Positions 44,541 through 57,943 of a stretch of 64,000 bases of DNA are shown here, one piece after another; positions within the stretch are counted from its first letter, which is position 1, and each line of letters opens with the position of its first letter. The translations under genes and the position numbers were made by a program. Origin of the DNA: Siphonodentalium dalli. Its lineage: Eukaryota > Mollusca > Scaphopoda > Gadilida > Siphonodentaliidae. The stretch covers positions 208,493,934 to 208,557,933 of the forward strand of contig CP136063.1 in NCBI GenBank assembly GCA_032622095.1, given 5' to 3'. The notes under the pieces are model-generated. The model saw only the letters and a program-made list of their open reading frames with translations, ran no database searches and was not told the origin of the DNA.

Positions 44541-45858
44541 TAGGTTATAATTTAGAAATTACATTAAAACAATTATTAAACTGTTCTAAAAAAATATATA
44601 CAAATAATATGCATGCGATATTATCCACAAAACACACTTTGTGTGAGCCGAGCGTTTGTTTATATACATCCCGTCAATAGTGGGCAATAAGCGATAAAAC
44701 ATTCAACACCGTGGCGATTTTTTTAGGAGATGGCAGTATTACATTTCACTTATAGTGGGGTCTCCCCGGTGTTGAGTGTTTGGCTTATCGCATACTCTTT
44801 ACGCACTGTACTGTTGTACAATATGATCTTTATTTACATAACAAATCGTACGAACTTGACAATAGCATATTATTTAGCGATTTTTTTTATGATTGGCATA
44901 ATAACAAAATATGACTATATTTAATATTACTTCTGTCTATGGCGGTTATATCGGATGTGACTAATTAAGCAGCAATACTCACCGCGAAGGCCATTCGTGC
45001 CTTTAATACGTAGGTTTCGCAACTTATGTTATATGGCAACAACTATGTTTAAAAAGTCGTATGCGTAAATGCACGTGAGCCCAGAAATTTCGCTTTACAA
45101 AAATAACGGTGACGATTAGAGTTTGGTTTACATGCGCACGTTGAGTTTTGTAAAACAATTATTAGTCTTAACCACTAACATCCTTGTACTGTAAACAAAA
45201 ACAAAGCAAAAATTTGTAATCCCCAAAACACATGCATAGCTTTCTTAAAAATATCGATTTCTCAAAAATATCGATGTCTATTTCTGGATAAAAAAGAAAC
45301 GACATTTCTGGCAGTTTAACCAGATTCTTAAGCCATTGCCCCCAAACTTGGTGGTATGTCCTCGAAAATCCAACTGTTACCATTCTTTAAATGATATTTT
45401 GTGATATTTTAGAATTTGTTTTAAATGCTCGCACACCCCGAGTGTGATATGCAGCTGCACCAATCAAGTATAAAAATGATTCTGGTGACCCAATTTGGAA
45501 TTTTAATTTGAAGAATTTTAGTAATGTCACTTCCCATCCATACAAACATGCGTGTAACTACGTGATAGTTAAAAACAATAACTCACGTAACAAAGTTTTC
45601 TAAACGGAATGTATGATCATGTATATGCTACATGAACACAGTGGGGTATGGTGAGGAACTTGTCGCATGAACGGTCTTTTATTGAGCGCTACAATGTGTT
45701 TGTGTGTGTTTATTTCGTTATTTTGTGAGAATATAAACAAGATCTGAAATTAAAGATACATAATAACTATCCAATTAACAGTTTACTTTGTCTTTCAATT
45801 ACCACGTCATACCCCCACAAAATAATATAAAAATTTGTATTGGCTATTTGGTCATGTC
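44541..45858. other. Unassigned AT-rich stretch
   Basis: No gene or repeat copy recognised. Frames at 44730-44924 and 45168-45383 lack motifs. Confidence 0.4.
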
Positions 45859-48800
45859 TTTGCCCGCTGGATGGGCAACACGCGAAATGAAAGGATTCCC
45901 GGGTGACCGCCGTTCTTCCGATTTAGTAACGAAAAGTGCTATTTTGAAACCCCATGCACGACTTCAGCCCAATTTTAGAAAATTTGGAAGGGGCTGCATG
46001 GTCGCGTGACTTTCCTATAGATGCCCGCTGGGTGGCACCGCACGAAAAATACAAGGATTCCTGGGTGGCCGCCATGACTCTGGCTACGCAGCCGATTTAG
46101 TAACGAAAAGTGCTATTTTGACACCCCATACACGACTTCAGCCCCAATTTTAGAAACTTTGGAAGGGGCTGCATGGTCGCGTGACTTTCCTACAGTTGCC
46201 CGCGGGGTGGCACCGCACGAAAATACAAGGATTCCCGGGTTGCCACCATGACTCAGGATACGGCAGCCGATTTAGTAACGAAAAGTGCTATTTTGACACC
46301 CCATGCACGACTTCAGCCCAATTTTAGAAAATTTGGAAGGGGCTGCATGGTCGCGTGACTTTCCTATAGTTGCCCGCGGGGTGGCACCGCACGAAAATAC
46401 AAGGATTCCCGGGTTTGCCACCATGACTCAGGATACGGCAGCCGATTTAGTAACGAAAAGTACTATTTTGACACCCCATGCACGACTTCAGCCCAATTTT
46501 AGAAAATTTGGAAGGGGCTGCATGGTCGCGTGACTTTCCTATAGTTGTCCGCGGGGTGGCACCGCACGAAAATACAAGGATTCCCGGGTTGCCACCATGA
46601 CTCAGGATACGGCAGCCGATTTAGTAACGAAAAGTGCTATTTTGACACCCCATGCACGACTTCAGCCCAATTTTAGAAAATTTGGAAGGGGCTGCATGGT
46701 CGCGTGACTTTCCTATAGTTGCCCGCGGGGTGGCACCGCACGAAAATACAAGGATTCCCGGGTTGCCACCATGACTCACGATACGGCAGCCGATTTAGTA
46801 ACGAAAAGTGCTATTTTGACACCCCATGCACGACTTCAGCCCAATTTTAGAAAATTTTGAAGGGGCTGCATGGTCGCGTGACTTTCCTATAGTTGCCCGC
46901 GGGGTGGCACCGCACGAAAATACAAGGATTCCCGGGTTGCCACCATGACTCAGGATACGGCAGCCGATTTAGTAACGAAAAGTGCTATTTTGACACCCCA
47001 TGCACGACTTCAGCCCAATTTTAGAAAATTTGGAAGGGGCTGCATGGTCGCGTGACTTTCATATAGTTGCCCGCGGGGTGGCACCGCACGAAAATACAAG
47101 GATTCCCGGGTTGCCACCATGACTCAGGATACGGCAGCCGATTTAGTAACGAAAAGTACTATTTTGACACCCCATGCACGACTTCAGCCCAATTTTAGAA
47201 AATTTGGAAGGGGCTGCATGGTCGCGTGACTTTCCTATAGTTGTCCGCGGGGTGGCACCGCACGAAAATACAAGGATTCCCGGGTTGCCACCATGACTCA
47301 GGATACGGCAGCCGATTTAGTAACGAAAAGTGCTATTTTGACACCCCATGCACGACTTCAGCCCAATTTTAGAAAATTTGGAAGGGGCTGCATGGTCGCG
47401 TGACTTTCCTATAGTTGCCCGCGGGGTGGCACCGCACGAAAATACAAGGATTCCCCGGGTTGCCACCATGACTCACGATACGGCAGCCGATTTAGTAACG
47501 AAAAGTGCTATTTTGACACCCCATGCACGACTTCAGCCCAATTTTAGAAAATTTTGAAGGGGCTGCATGGTCGCGTGACTTTCCTATAGTTGCCCGCGGG
47601 GTGGCACACCGCACGAAAATACAAGGATTCCCGGGTTGCCACCATGACTCAGGATACGGCAGCCGATTTAGTAACGAAAAGTGCTATTTTGACACCCCAT
47701 GCACGACTTCAGCCCAATTTTAGAAAATTTGGAAGGGGCTGCATGGTCGCGTGACTTTCATATAGTTGCCCGCGGGGTGGCACCGCACGAAAAATACAAG
47801 GATTCCCGGGTTGCCACCATGACTCAGGATACGGCAGCCGATTTAGTAACGAAAAGTGCTATTTTGACACCCCATGCACGACTTCAGCCCAATTTTAGAA
47901 AATTTGGAAGGGGCTGCATGGTCGCGTGACTTTCCTATAGTTGCCCGCGGGGTGGCACCGCACAAAAATACAAGGATTCCCGGGTTGCCACCATGACTCA
48001 GGATACGGCAGCCGATTTAGTAACGAAAAGTGCTATTTTGACACCCCATGCACGACTTCAGCCCAATTTTATAAAATTTGGAAGGGGCTGCATGGTCGCG
48101 TGACTTTCCTATAGTTGCCCGCGGGGTGGCACCGCACGAAAATACAAGGATTCCCGGGTTTGCCACCCATGACTCAGGATACGGCAGGCCGATTTAGTAA
48201 CGAAAAGTGCTATTTTGACACCCCATGCACGACTTCAGCCCAAATTTAGAAAATTTGGAAGGGGCTGCATGGTCGCGTGACTTTCATATAGTTGCCGGCG
48301 GGGTGGCACCACACGAAAATACAAGGATTCCCGGGTTGCCACCATGATTCAGGATACGGCAGCCGATTTAGTAACGAAAAGTGCTATTTTGACACCCCAT
48401 GCACGACTTCAGCCCAATTTTAGAAAATTTGGAAGGGGCTGCATGGTCGCGTGACTTTCCTATAGTTGCCCGCGGGGTGGCACCGCACGAAAATACAAGG
48501 ATTCCCGGGTTGCCACCATGACTCAGGATACGGCAGCCGATTTAGTAACGAAAAGTGCTATTTTGACACCCCATGCACGACTTCAGCCCCAATTTTAGAA
48601 AATTTGGAAGGGGCTGCATGGTCGCGTGACTTTCATATAGTTGCCCGCGGGGTGGCACCGCACGAAAATACAAGGATTCCCGGGTTGCCACCGTGACTCA
48701 GGATACGGCAGCCGATTTAGTAACGAAAAGTGCTATTTTGACACCCCATGCACGACTTCAGCCCAATTTTAGAAAATTTGGAAGGGGCTGCATGGTCGCG

Positions 48801-51800
48801 TGACTTTCATATAGTTGCCCGCGGGGTGGCAACCGCACGAAAATACAAGGATTCCCGGGTTGCCACCATGACTCAGGATACGGCAGCCGATTTAGTAACG
48901 AAAAGTGCTATTTTGACACCCCATGCACGACTTCAGCCCAATTTTAGAAAATTTGGAAGGGGCTGCATGGTCGCGTGACTTTCATATAGTTGCCCGCGGG
49001 GTGGCACCACACGAAAATACAAGGATTCCCGGGTTGCCACCATGATTCAGATACGGCAGCCGATTTAGTAACGAAAAGTGCTATTTTGACACCCCATGCA
49101 CGACTTCAGCCCAATTTTAGAAAATTTGGAAGGGGCTGCATGGTCGCGTGACTTTCCTATAGTTGCCCGCGGGGTGGCACCGCACGAAAATACAAGGATT
49201 CCCGGGTTGCCACCATGACTCAGGATACGGCAGCCGATTTAGTAACGAAAAGTGCTATTTTGACACCCCATGCACGACTTCAGCCCAATTTTATAAAATT
49301 TGGAAGGGGCTGCATGGTCGCGTGATTTTCATATAGTTGCCCGCGGGGTGGCACCGCACGAAAATACAAGGATTCCCGGGTTGCCACCATGACTCAGGAT
49401 ACGGCAGCCGATTTAGTAACGAAAAGTGCTATTTTGACACCCCATGCACGACTTCAGCCCAATTTTATAAAATTTGGAAGGGGCTGCATGGTCGCGTGAC
49501 TTTCCTATAGTTGCCCGCGGGGTGGCACCGCACGAAAATACAAGGATTCCCGGGTTGCCACCATGACTCAGGATACGGCAGCCGATTTAGTAACGAAAAG
49601 TGCTATTTTGACACCCCATGCACGACTTCAGCCCAAATTTAGAAAATTTGGAAGGGGCTGCATGGTCGCGTGACTTTCATATAGTTGCCCGCGGGGTGGC
49701 ACCACACGAAAATACAAGGATTCCCGGGTTGCCACCATGATTCAGGATACGGCAGCCGATTTAGTAACGAAAAGTGCTATTTTGACACCCCATGCACGAC
49801 TTCAGCCCAATTTTTGAAAATTTGGAAGGGGCTGCATGGTCGCGTGACTTTCCTATAGTTGCCCGCGGGGTGGCACCGCACGAAAATACAAGGATTCCCG
49901 GGTTGCCACCATGACTCAGGATACGGCAGCCGATTTAGTAACGAAAAGTGCTATTTTGACACCCCATGCACGACTTCAGCCCAATTTTAGAAAATTTGGA
50001 AGGGGCTGCATGGTCGCGTGACTTTCATATAGTTGCCCGCGGGGTGGCACCACACGAAAATACAAGGATTCCCGGGTTGCCACCATGATTCAGGATACGG
50101 CAGCCGATTTAGTAACGAAAAGTGCTATTTTGACACCCCATGCACGACTTCAGCCCAATTTTAGAAAATTTGGAAGGGGCTGCATGGTCGCGTGACTTTC
50201 CTATAGTTGCCCGCGGGGTGGCACCGCACGAAAATACAAGGATTCCCGGGTTGCCACCATGACTCAGGATACGGCAGCCGATTTAGTAACGAAAAGTGCT
50301 ATTTTGACACCCCATGCACGACTTCAGCCCAATTTTATAAAATTTGGAAGGGGCTGCATGGTCGCGTGATTTTCATATAGTTGCCCGCGGGGTGGCACCG
50401 CACGAAAATACAAGGATTCCCGGGTTGCCACCATGACTCAGGATACGGCAGCCGATTTAGTAACGAAAAGTGCTATTTTGACACCCCATGCACGACTTCA
50501 GCCCAATTTTATAAAATTTGGAAGGGGCTGCATGGTCGCGTGACTTTCCTATAGTTGCCCGCGGGGTGGCACCGCACGAAAATACAAGGATTCCCGGGTT
50601 GCCACCATGACTCAGGATACGGCAGCCGATTTAGTAACGAAAAGTGCTATTTTGACACCCCATGCACGACTTCAGCCCAAATTTAGAAAATTTGGAAGGG
50701 GCTGCATGGTCGCGTGACTTTCATATAGTTGCCCGCGGGGTGGCACCACACGAAAATACAAGGATTCCCGGGTTGCCACCATGATTCAGGATACGGCAGC
50801 CGATTTAGTAACGAAAAGTGCTATTTTGACACCCCATGCACGACTTCAGCCCAATTTTTGAAAATTTGGAAGGGGCTGCATGGTCGCGTGACTTTCCTAT
50901 AGTTGCCCGCGGGGTGGCACCGCACGAAAATACAAGGATTCCCGGGTTGCCACCATGACTCAGGATACGGCAGCCGATTTAGTAACGAAAAGTGCTATTT
51001 TGACACCCCATGCACGACTTCAGCCCAATTTTAGAAAATTTGGAAGGGGCTGCATGGTCGCGTGACTTTCATATAGTTGCCCGCGGGGTGGCACCGCACG
51101 AAAATACAAGGATTCCCGGGTTGCCACCGTGACTGAGGATACGGCAGCCGATTTAGTAACGAAAAGTGCTATTTTGACACCCCATGCACGACTTCAGCCC
51201 AATTTCAGAAAATTTGGAAGGGGCTGCATGGTCGCGTGACTTTCATATAGTTGCCCGCGGGGTGGCACCGCACGAAAATACAAGGATTCCCGGGTTGCCA
51301 CCATGACTCAGGATACGGCAGCCGATTTAGTAACGAAAAGTGCTATTTTGACACCCCATGCACGACTTCAGCCCAATTTTAGAAAATTTGGAAGGGGCTG
51401 CATGGTCGCGTGACTTTCATATAGTTGCCCGCGGGGTGGCACCACACGAAAATACAAGGATTCCCGGGTTGCCACCATGATTCAGGATACGGCAGCCGAT
51501 TTAGTAACGAAAAGTGCTATTTTGACACCCCATGCACGACTTCAGCCCAATTTTAGAAAATTTGGAAGGGGCTGCATGGTCGCGTGACTTTCCTATAGTT
51601 GCCCGCGGGGTGGCACCGCACGAAAATACAAGGATTCCCGGGTTGCCACCATGACTCAGGATACGGCAGCCGATTTAGTAACGAAAAGTGCTATTTTGAC
51701 ACCCCATGCACGACTTCAGCCCAATTTTAGAAAATTTGGAAGGGGCTGCATGGTCGCGTGATTTTCATATAGTTGCCCGCGGGGTGGCACCGCACGAAAA

Positions 51801-52038
51801 TACAAGGATTCCCGGGTTGCCACCATGACTCAGGATACGGCAGCCGATTTAGTAACGAAAAGTGCTATTTTGACACCCCATGCACGACTTCAGCCCAATT
51901 TTATAAAATTTGGAAGGGGCTGCATGGTCGCGTGACTTTCCTATAGTTGCCCGCGGGGTGGCACCGCACGAAAATACAAGGATTCCCGGGTTGCCACCAT
52001 GACTCAGGATACGGCAGCCGATTTAGTAACGAAAAGTG
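45859..52038 (+). repeat. 174-bp satellite array, about 35 units
   Basis: Units repeat every 174 bp (e.g. the same TGACTTTC at 46531, 46705, 46879, 47053). The first two units at the left edge are clearly more diverged than the rest; the right edge is cut sharply inside a unit. The array is richer in GC than its surroundings. Variants (CCTATAG/CATATAG, CCGCACG/CCACACG, GACTCAGG/GATTCAGG) recur every 696 bp in part of the array, and a 1044-bp block is duplicated. Each unit contains GCCACCATG and 36-40 codon frames, but every frame meets a stop once per unit, so it is not coding. Length and array form would suit a centromeric or heterochromatic satellite, which is inference only. Confidence 0.95.
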
Positions 52039-52043
52039 TAATT

Positions 52044-52083
52044 TTAGGAGAATAGGGAACTGGGAACTGGGAACTGGGAACGG
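52044..52083. repeat. Short GGGAACT tandem repeat
   Basis: Four units of the 7-mer at about 52056-52083, immediately after the satellite breakpoint. Confidence 0.75.
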
Positions 52084-52844
52084 AATTCATGGAGCTCCAG
52101 ACAACGTACCTAGGCATATACCACACACACAACCAATATTTTCTGCGTATAGCTGTACCAAATGGACGTGATCCAGTCTAAAAGCGGTGGAACTTAACTT
52201 TCTACTTTATATGGACTCAAGCTTATTTTATGAAACGCGTTTGTCAAACGGAAATGAAACATCGTACGATCCACCTTACGTCTTATATTAAGTCCATATT
52301 AAGACCATCTCAAGTCCTTGCTTCATGAAACTGGGCCCAGTGCATGTAAACTAAATATACAACATGTGTAACATCGGTGATCACATACATACATAATATG
52401 GTTTACATATTTGACACAATATATGTCCGAAAGCACACCGCAATATATATCTGGATCAGTCATGCGCCTTTCTAAATTTCTACATTGTATATTGAGCAAA
52501 GGGCCACGAACAAAATGGATGTTGATAGCCATCTTATTCATTGAGGAAACCATATCGCTTAACCTCGTTCTTGATCCGACCACAACAAGGTGACAGCCTA
52601 TATATATGTACTGATTATATCTGAATTGCCTGGATAATTACTTTAGCATATGAATATCTTAGATCAGCACTGAAGTGGATGGGTGCAGAGCACAGATAGT
52701 TCATTCATGTTCCGACCACCACGTAGTATCAATGTACGTTCTAATGATTATATCTTGTGTTGTTTGTATAAAGTATTGCAGACGATGAATATCAAAGGGA
52801 AGTACATATGTATAAGTCTACGTCTACGTTCACACAACGAGAGA
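52084..52844. other. Unassigned stretch
   Basis: No gene or element recognised. Frames at 52323-52593 have no motif. Confidence 0.4.
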
Positions 52845-53035
52845 TGGGTCCATTACTTTGAAATGTAATGCATTACCAGTACCATTACTAACAACTTGAC
52901 TCTTTTTTTTTGGCATTACAATTACTTCCAAAATGAAATGTAATGCACTACCATTACTTCCAAAATGAAATGTGATGCATTATACCATTACCATTACTTT
53001 AAAAAGTAACGCATTATATTTCCATTACTTCTAGT
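52845..53035. repeat. Short element rich in ATTACC / TAATGC words
   Basis: CCATTACTTCCAAAATGAAATG is repeated in direct orientation (about 52917 and 52955), and ATTAC/GTAAT words face each other at the two ends. It looks like a small hAT-type MITE, but I could not fix the ends. Confidence 0.45.
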
Positions 53036-54539
53036 TGGATTGGATAAATTATGACAACCTGAACAGTTAGGTGAACTGTATTAAACCCACTTGACGGTCT
53101 GCGCTCCACAATACACCCAATAATATTTGCTTTTTAATTCTCCCCGGCATTGGAATAGGTAGATTAATACATTAGTTACGTTTCTACGATAAGTATATGT
53201 CCTGCAAGAGCGCTAAGAGCATTGAAGTGATAACAAATACAACTTGAACATAATGTTTGGGAAATTGGGGCATAAAAAAAAAAAACAGCCGCATGACGGA
53301 ACAGCGAAGAGCGTTTCGTGTAGTCTATTCCTGATATGGAAGAAATAAAGTGGGGTTGTTTTACTTCTGTGTGATGCAACTGGACAAATTGCCGAAAACA
53401 ATTACATGAAATTATTGACGTCGATGACTACCTATATATTGTACACGTTTAAAGATGGTCTGTCCTATTTCACACCATAAAGGTTATTGTGAAGTAATTA
53501 TTTTCCAGCATATGACTCAGTGTTAATATATAATGGCCTGCAGCCTTGATTAATCACACATTATTGTAAATGAGTATTCATGATCACCAGGATTGGCATC
53601 TGCGCAAGGTTTCTGCATGAAAAAAATATTATCGGGCATGGAATGTAGCTTTAAATTTCGGATTTATAATCTGGAGTCAGAATTGCACGAAAGAAATATT
53701 GACATATTTTACCTCACACCAAACATATTCAAACTAGGAACCACGTACTTTACATGTGCCCCTTTTTTTTTTGGCGTCTGAAATTTCAAGAGGAGTGCAA
53801 TGATTACATGTATTTTATAAGTTTAAACATCAAAACTATACTATTAACCAACCAGGGTCCAGATTTGTTTGTAATTCTCTCCTGCATCTTGGCCCAAATC
53901 CGATGGATGGGGCTACCAATCGAAATACTTCACTGTAACCTAAACCACGACCTGTATTACATGTATCCGTTTTGTTTATCAGAAAATAATTAGATCGCGC
54001 GTACGCATCGGACCAGCTGGAACATAATACCATCGCAGATGGGGAGGGGGAGCAAATGAAATATATACCGGAATCGCATATTAGGGTACGTCTGGTTTAG
54101 GGGGTACAGTTGGAAAATTCTATAAGGTGGGTACACCCCCCCCCCACCACAGAGACCCTCTAATCACGGCCCTGCTTGATGGCTATTTCTCAAGACTGTC
54201 TAAAGCCTTTCTTTTGTCACGTACCATGTCGTGTGTATTGATCGGTGGTATCTCCAAGTTTATAGACAATACAAAAGACCATTAGCATCAGATGGAGATT
54301 CACTAGCATTGAATGGAGTGGTGGTAACAGCGATCGACCCATGCCTATAATGGTTCCGGAGTAAAGCAACGTCCTCTAAAAGTTCCCCATTGTTAAGAGT
54401 GTTTGCGATGATGATCTATATCCAGTATTTTAAAACGTTACAAGAATACTTCCACGCATGCGTGGAATACGCGCCCGTCGACTTGTTTCAAATTGCGTTT
54501 ATGAAAGATACCATAACTGTTGGAACTAAAATTCTAAGT
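53036..54539. other. Unassigned stretch
   Basis: One diverged unit of the ATAAAGAGCGTT motif set lies at 53305-53350 (GAAGAGCGTTTCGTG, then TTCCTGATATGGAAGAAATAAAG). A C run is at 54126-54138. No gene recognised. Confidence 0.4.
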
Positions 54540-55065
54540 CGAAAAGGGCTCATAACTCAGCATAAGTCTCGAGAAAATCATTGGACAAATCCCCGATTTG
54601 CGCATACATGCAATCCCACAATAACATGCGCCATACAGCTTGTGTGATGTTTAGCCAATTAGGCTGTGATCAAGCATTCCTGAAAAAAAAACCCCGAAAT
54701 TTCAGCCGAAAAGAGTATTTTATTGTTGTAAACATTCATACTAAACTCAATTCCATTCAGTCAATATTAACTATAAGTTATCATTCGGAAAATGAATTTA
54801 TGGTTGTAAACATTCATATCAAACCTCATTCCATTCAGTCAACATTGACTATATACATGTAAGTTATAATTCGGAAAATAAAAACTGAGCCAAAATATCA
54901 ATAATGTTTTTTGTAGTATACTGAACCTATATCTACCAAATTTCATTCCATTTATTACACAGAAGCTTCTAAATTCATCATCTGGAAATGAAAAAAGAGC
55001 GGACGGACGGACGCTGACACTTTGTGATATGTGACATGATGGCTAGAACGCGCCTTTTATCCCCT
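54540..55065 (+). repeat. Diverged mollusc-type repeat ending in GGACGGACGGACG
   Basis: Contains AAAAGGGCTCATAACTCAGC, related in style to the 27.8-28.7 kb array. A direct repeat of about 75 bp (TTGTAAACATTCATA at 54726 and 54803) and a terminal GGACGGACGGACG run at about 55000 follow. Confidence 0.5.
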
Positions 55066-55829
55066 TTCCTGGTCTGGTTTTGGTAATCGGGCGCTAGTTT
55101 GCATGGCAGACATCCACATACCAACCTTGCATCCTTAGAAAATAGAGTAATTTGTAACTATCATGACTGTTTCCATGGTTTGTTTGTATGTGGTACAGTG
55201 TGGAAAATTACTATTGATGAAAATATATGGCATTGAAGTGTGAAATGTGTCCTTCTTCGCATATTTTCTTAACTGGTGTTCAATTATATTCACCTCCTCT
55301 GTTAACTGGTATTCAGTATTCACCCAATATGTTAACTTGTATTCAGGATTCAGTGGGGGGGGGGGGGGGGGGGTGACACCATCATTGGCGAGCAGATTCC
55401 TCAGGAAATGTTAAGATAATAATGTAAATTTTACAAACGACCATACATGTATGATGCAGGCCATGGGTAGTTTGTTGAACTTATTATCTGAACAATTCCC
55501 ACAAAAGAATAGAACTCCTTCTGAAATTGTATTATATTTCCGTCGTACTGTCGTCTCTTTTGTGTTTCCTGAACACCCCTCCAAATGAACAAAAGATCAT
55601 TACAATATTTTCTTTTATGAATGTCCGGGATAACCCATTTAGTATAAAAAGGATTAAAGCACATTGGTCACTATAAACCTGGATTATCGCTATGCTATCC
55701 CCGCCCGGTTGTGACCCCACTTGTGGGGGGTCAATATGGGTCCACATATACGTTACGTCTACTGGTATTATACGGTCTTCATATACCACAGAGACACATT
55801 CAAGTCGTAGGATTTATATTTTCTTCAGT
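55066..55829. other. Unassigned stretch with a poly-G run
   Basis: A run of about 20 G at 55354-55373. No gene recognised. Confidence 0.4.
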
Positions 55830-55935
55830 GCGCAATAATAAAGAGCGTTTATCGACAGCCTATTCCTGATATGGCAATAATAAAGAGAGTTTATTGAAAT
55901 ATAATCCTGATATGGAAAACATAAAGAGTGTCACA
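55830..55935 (+). repeat. Three units of the ATAAAGAGCGTT motif repeat
   Basis: ATAAAGAGCGTT (55838), ATAAAGAGAGTT (about 55880) and ATAAAGAGTGTC (55921), spaced about 42 bp, with CCTGATATGG between units. Same design as 16465-16518. Confidence 0.7.
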
Positions 55936-56886
55936 TTATCACTTCATGCAGCGCGAACATCTGGACATTGTTATGACCGAAGCTTATGTAAGAGCACAGA
56001 AAGCCTGTAGAGTGGACCAGATAGTTCCTGTCTTTATCGACCTTTATCTTATTCCGACCTTCCAAATTACGCTCCACGTGAACCTTGTCAGTTTAAAGGA
56101 ACGTAATACATGCGAAATAACATAAAGTCTGTAAAATTATTATCAAGAATAACGTCAAAGCATATATACTTTATTGGTATTTACACCACCAGAACCCCAC
56201 AATAACGAGGTGAATAGTTTGCTGAAGCCATTGTTATACATTAACTGTTATATTAAAATTGTGGTTTCATTATACGTAATGCGAAGAGTACTAGCGTTTT
56301 CGGATAAGAGGATGATATCACGAAATAAAAAATGTGAAAAATCTAAAAAAAAAATCTGCATAATATGGATTTTCAAATATTAATAATTGGATGAGAATTG
56401 CTATTTATGATGTTTGTTAACAAAACTGTAACAGCTAGCGGTTACATTACAATGCATGTTTTCATCAGGCAAAATATCGTTGTTGGGCATTTATTATGTT
56501 GACAATAAGTACAAAATCTATTTTTCATGTTCTTCTGATAACGATGTTATCACAGAGATTCATGATTTTTCACATTTACCCTCTGCGAAGGCGTTGAGTC
56601 CACTTAAAGCTTATCGCAAGCACCCCTTCAAGCAAGAATTCGCTATGTCGCGTTGTTGGAACAAAAAAAATCAATTGAAACACTTCTTTACCGACGCCAT
56701 ATACCCCCCCCCCCCCCCCCCCCCCCCCCAAGGACACAAAAGACACTCGAAATGGGTAAATTTGAACCAAAAAAAACAAAGTCTGCACCAGCGTCATCAG
56801 AAAGAGGAACATTGATATATAAATAAACTTATTTTTATTCTTGATAACTCCCCACTGCGTGCTAAAGCCTTTGGTATATGTAAATA
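55936..56886. other. Unassigned stretch with a poly-C run
   Basis: A run of about 25 C at 56705-56729. The proline or glycine tracts of the frames here come from that run. No gene recognised. Confidence 0.4.
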
Positions 56887-57110
56887 TTAAAGTGATGTGA
56901 AACACTCCGATAGGGTGATATAATAGAAATGGAAATATTATATCAAAATTGACACCACACATCGTCATTATTATAGATTAATTGAATGCAGTGACTCTTG
57001 GTGGCGAAATCATTTTCGTTGGTTTATCGCCGATAGTTGCGTCCAGAATAGAGAAGAAAATATTTACAATTGAGCGTAGTTTCGACGATGTTTCTATGGA
57101 GTAAGGTTTA
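56887..57110 (+). repeat. TTAA-flanked short element, family F, copy 3
   Basis: TTAAAGTGATGTGAAACACTCCG start, colinear with copies 1 and 2 for about 220 bp, then diverges. Confidence 0.65.
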
Positions 57111-57639
57111 CACAAAGAATGTCAGAGCAATGAAAACTAGTCCAGAAAAGCGCATATCTTCAACTAAAATATTTGATTCGCAATTGCATTTTGCGATGTT
57201 TGTTGATAACATTACTTTAACTCTAACAGTAATGTTGTGAAATACCGTGAGTGGAATTATCAATAATATAAATCAGAACAACGTCTCTCAACTTTTCCAT
57301 GTTCTTCTAAGTGATCATGGTTTTACAAATATTTTTCAACTTTACCCATTGCGAGTGCCTTGTGTCACTTTAAAAGCCGCACCGAATTGGTTAACAATTC
57401 TTAACACTCTTTGCTATTACTATTTCGGGTAATTCGAATAACATGCAGACGCTCTTCATTAACACATTGGACTCTTTTGTCTACTATATGTCAGATATCC
57501 AGGTTAAAGATGCAATTTATTATTTCCTCTTTTTTGAGGGGTCAAAAATATTTTATTCCAGTCGAGGAACCCACTCATCAACGTTCAGACTGATCAGATA
57601 TCGATTTTTAAAATCTATTATTTTTTACCACCGATAAAT
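57111..57639. other. Unassigned AT-rich stretch
   Basis: No motif-bearing frame or element end seen. Confidence 0.4.
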
Positions 57640-57924
57640 TTATGTGACCCAGTAAAAGGTCGACGAGAAGACCTCGGACCAAATTGCGGATAAAGATGGA
57701 TAACTCTAAAACCATGTAGCTTCTTTGTGTCAGATAATTAACAAACCGGCAAAATTTCGTTGAACAAAATGTTGATAAATAACAGGTTTTTGGTCAATTT
57801 TATACTATAGTTGACTACATTATTTTCCGGCAATTAAACGATTCTGATAACTGGAGCAGCAATTAAAAAAACGTTGTTGTTGGAATCTGATGATATGGGG
57901 ACCATCGAATCGGATTGTGTACCT
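57640..57924 (-). mobile_element. TTAA-flanked short element (AGGTAC family), truncated, inverted copy
   Basis: Reverse complement of 61338-61620, with shared words such as ACCAAATTGCGGAT and GATGGATAACTCTAAAA. Its preserved end GGATTGTGTACCT abuts TTAA (57925-57928). The other end is missing. Confidence 0.65.
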
Positions 57925-57943
57925 TTAAATGATTCCAGATTAA

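Noticed and set aside
46303-48978. Series of 69-76 codon open frames resembling a repeated protein
   Set aside because: They are one satellite unit read in two frames. Every frame meets a stop once per 174-bp unit.
56456-56968. Frames with a proline or glycine tract
   Set aside because: The tract is a homopolymer C run of about 25 bases. No other protein features.
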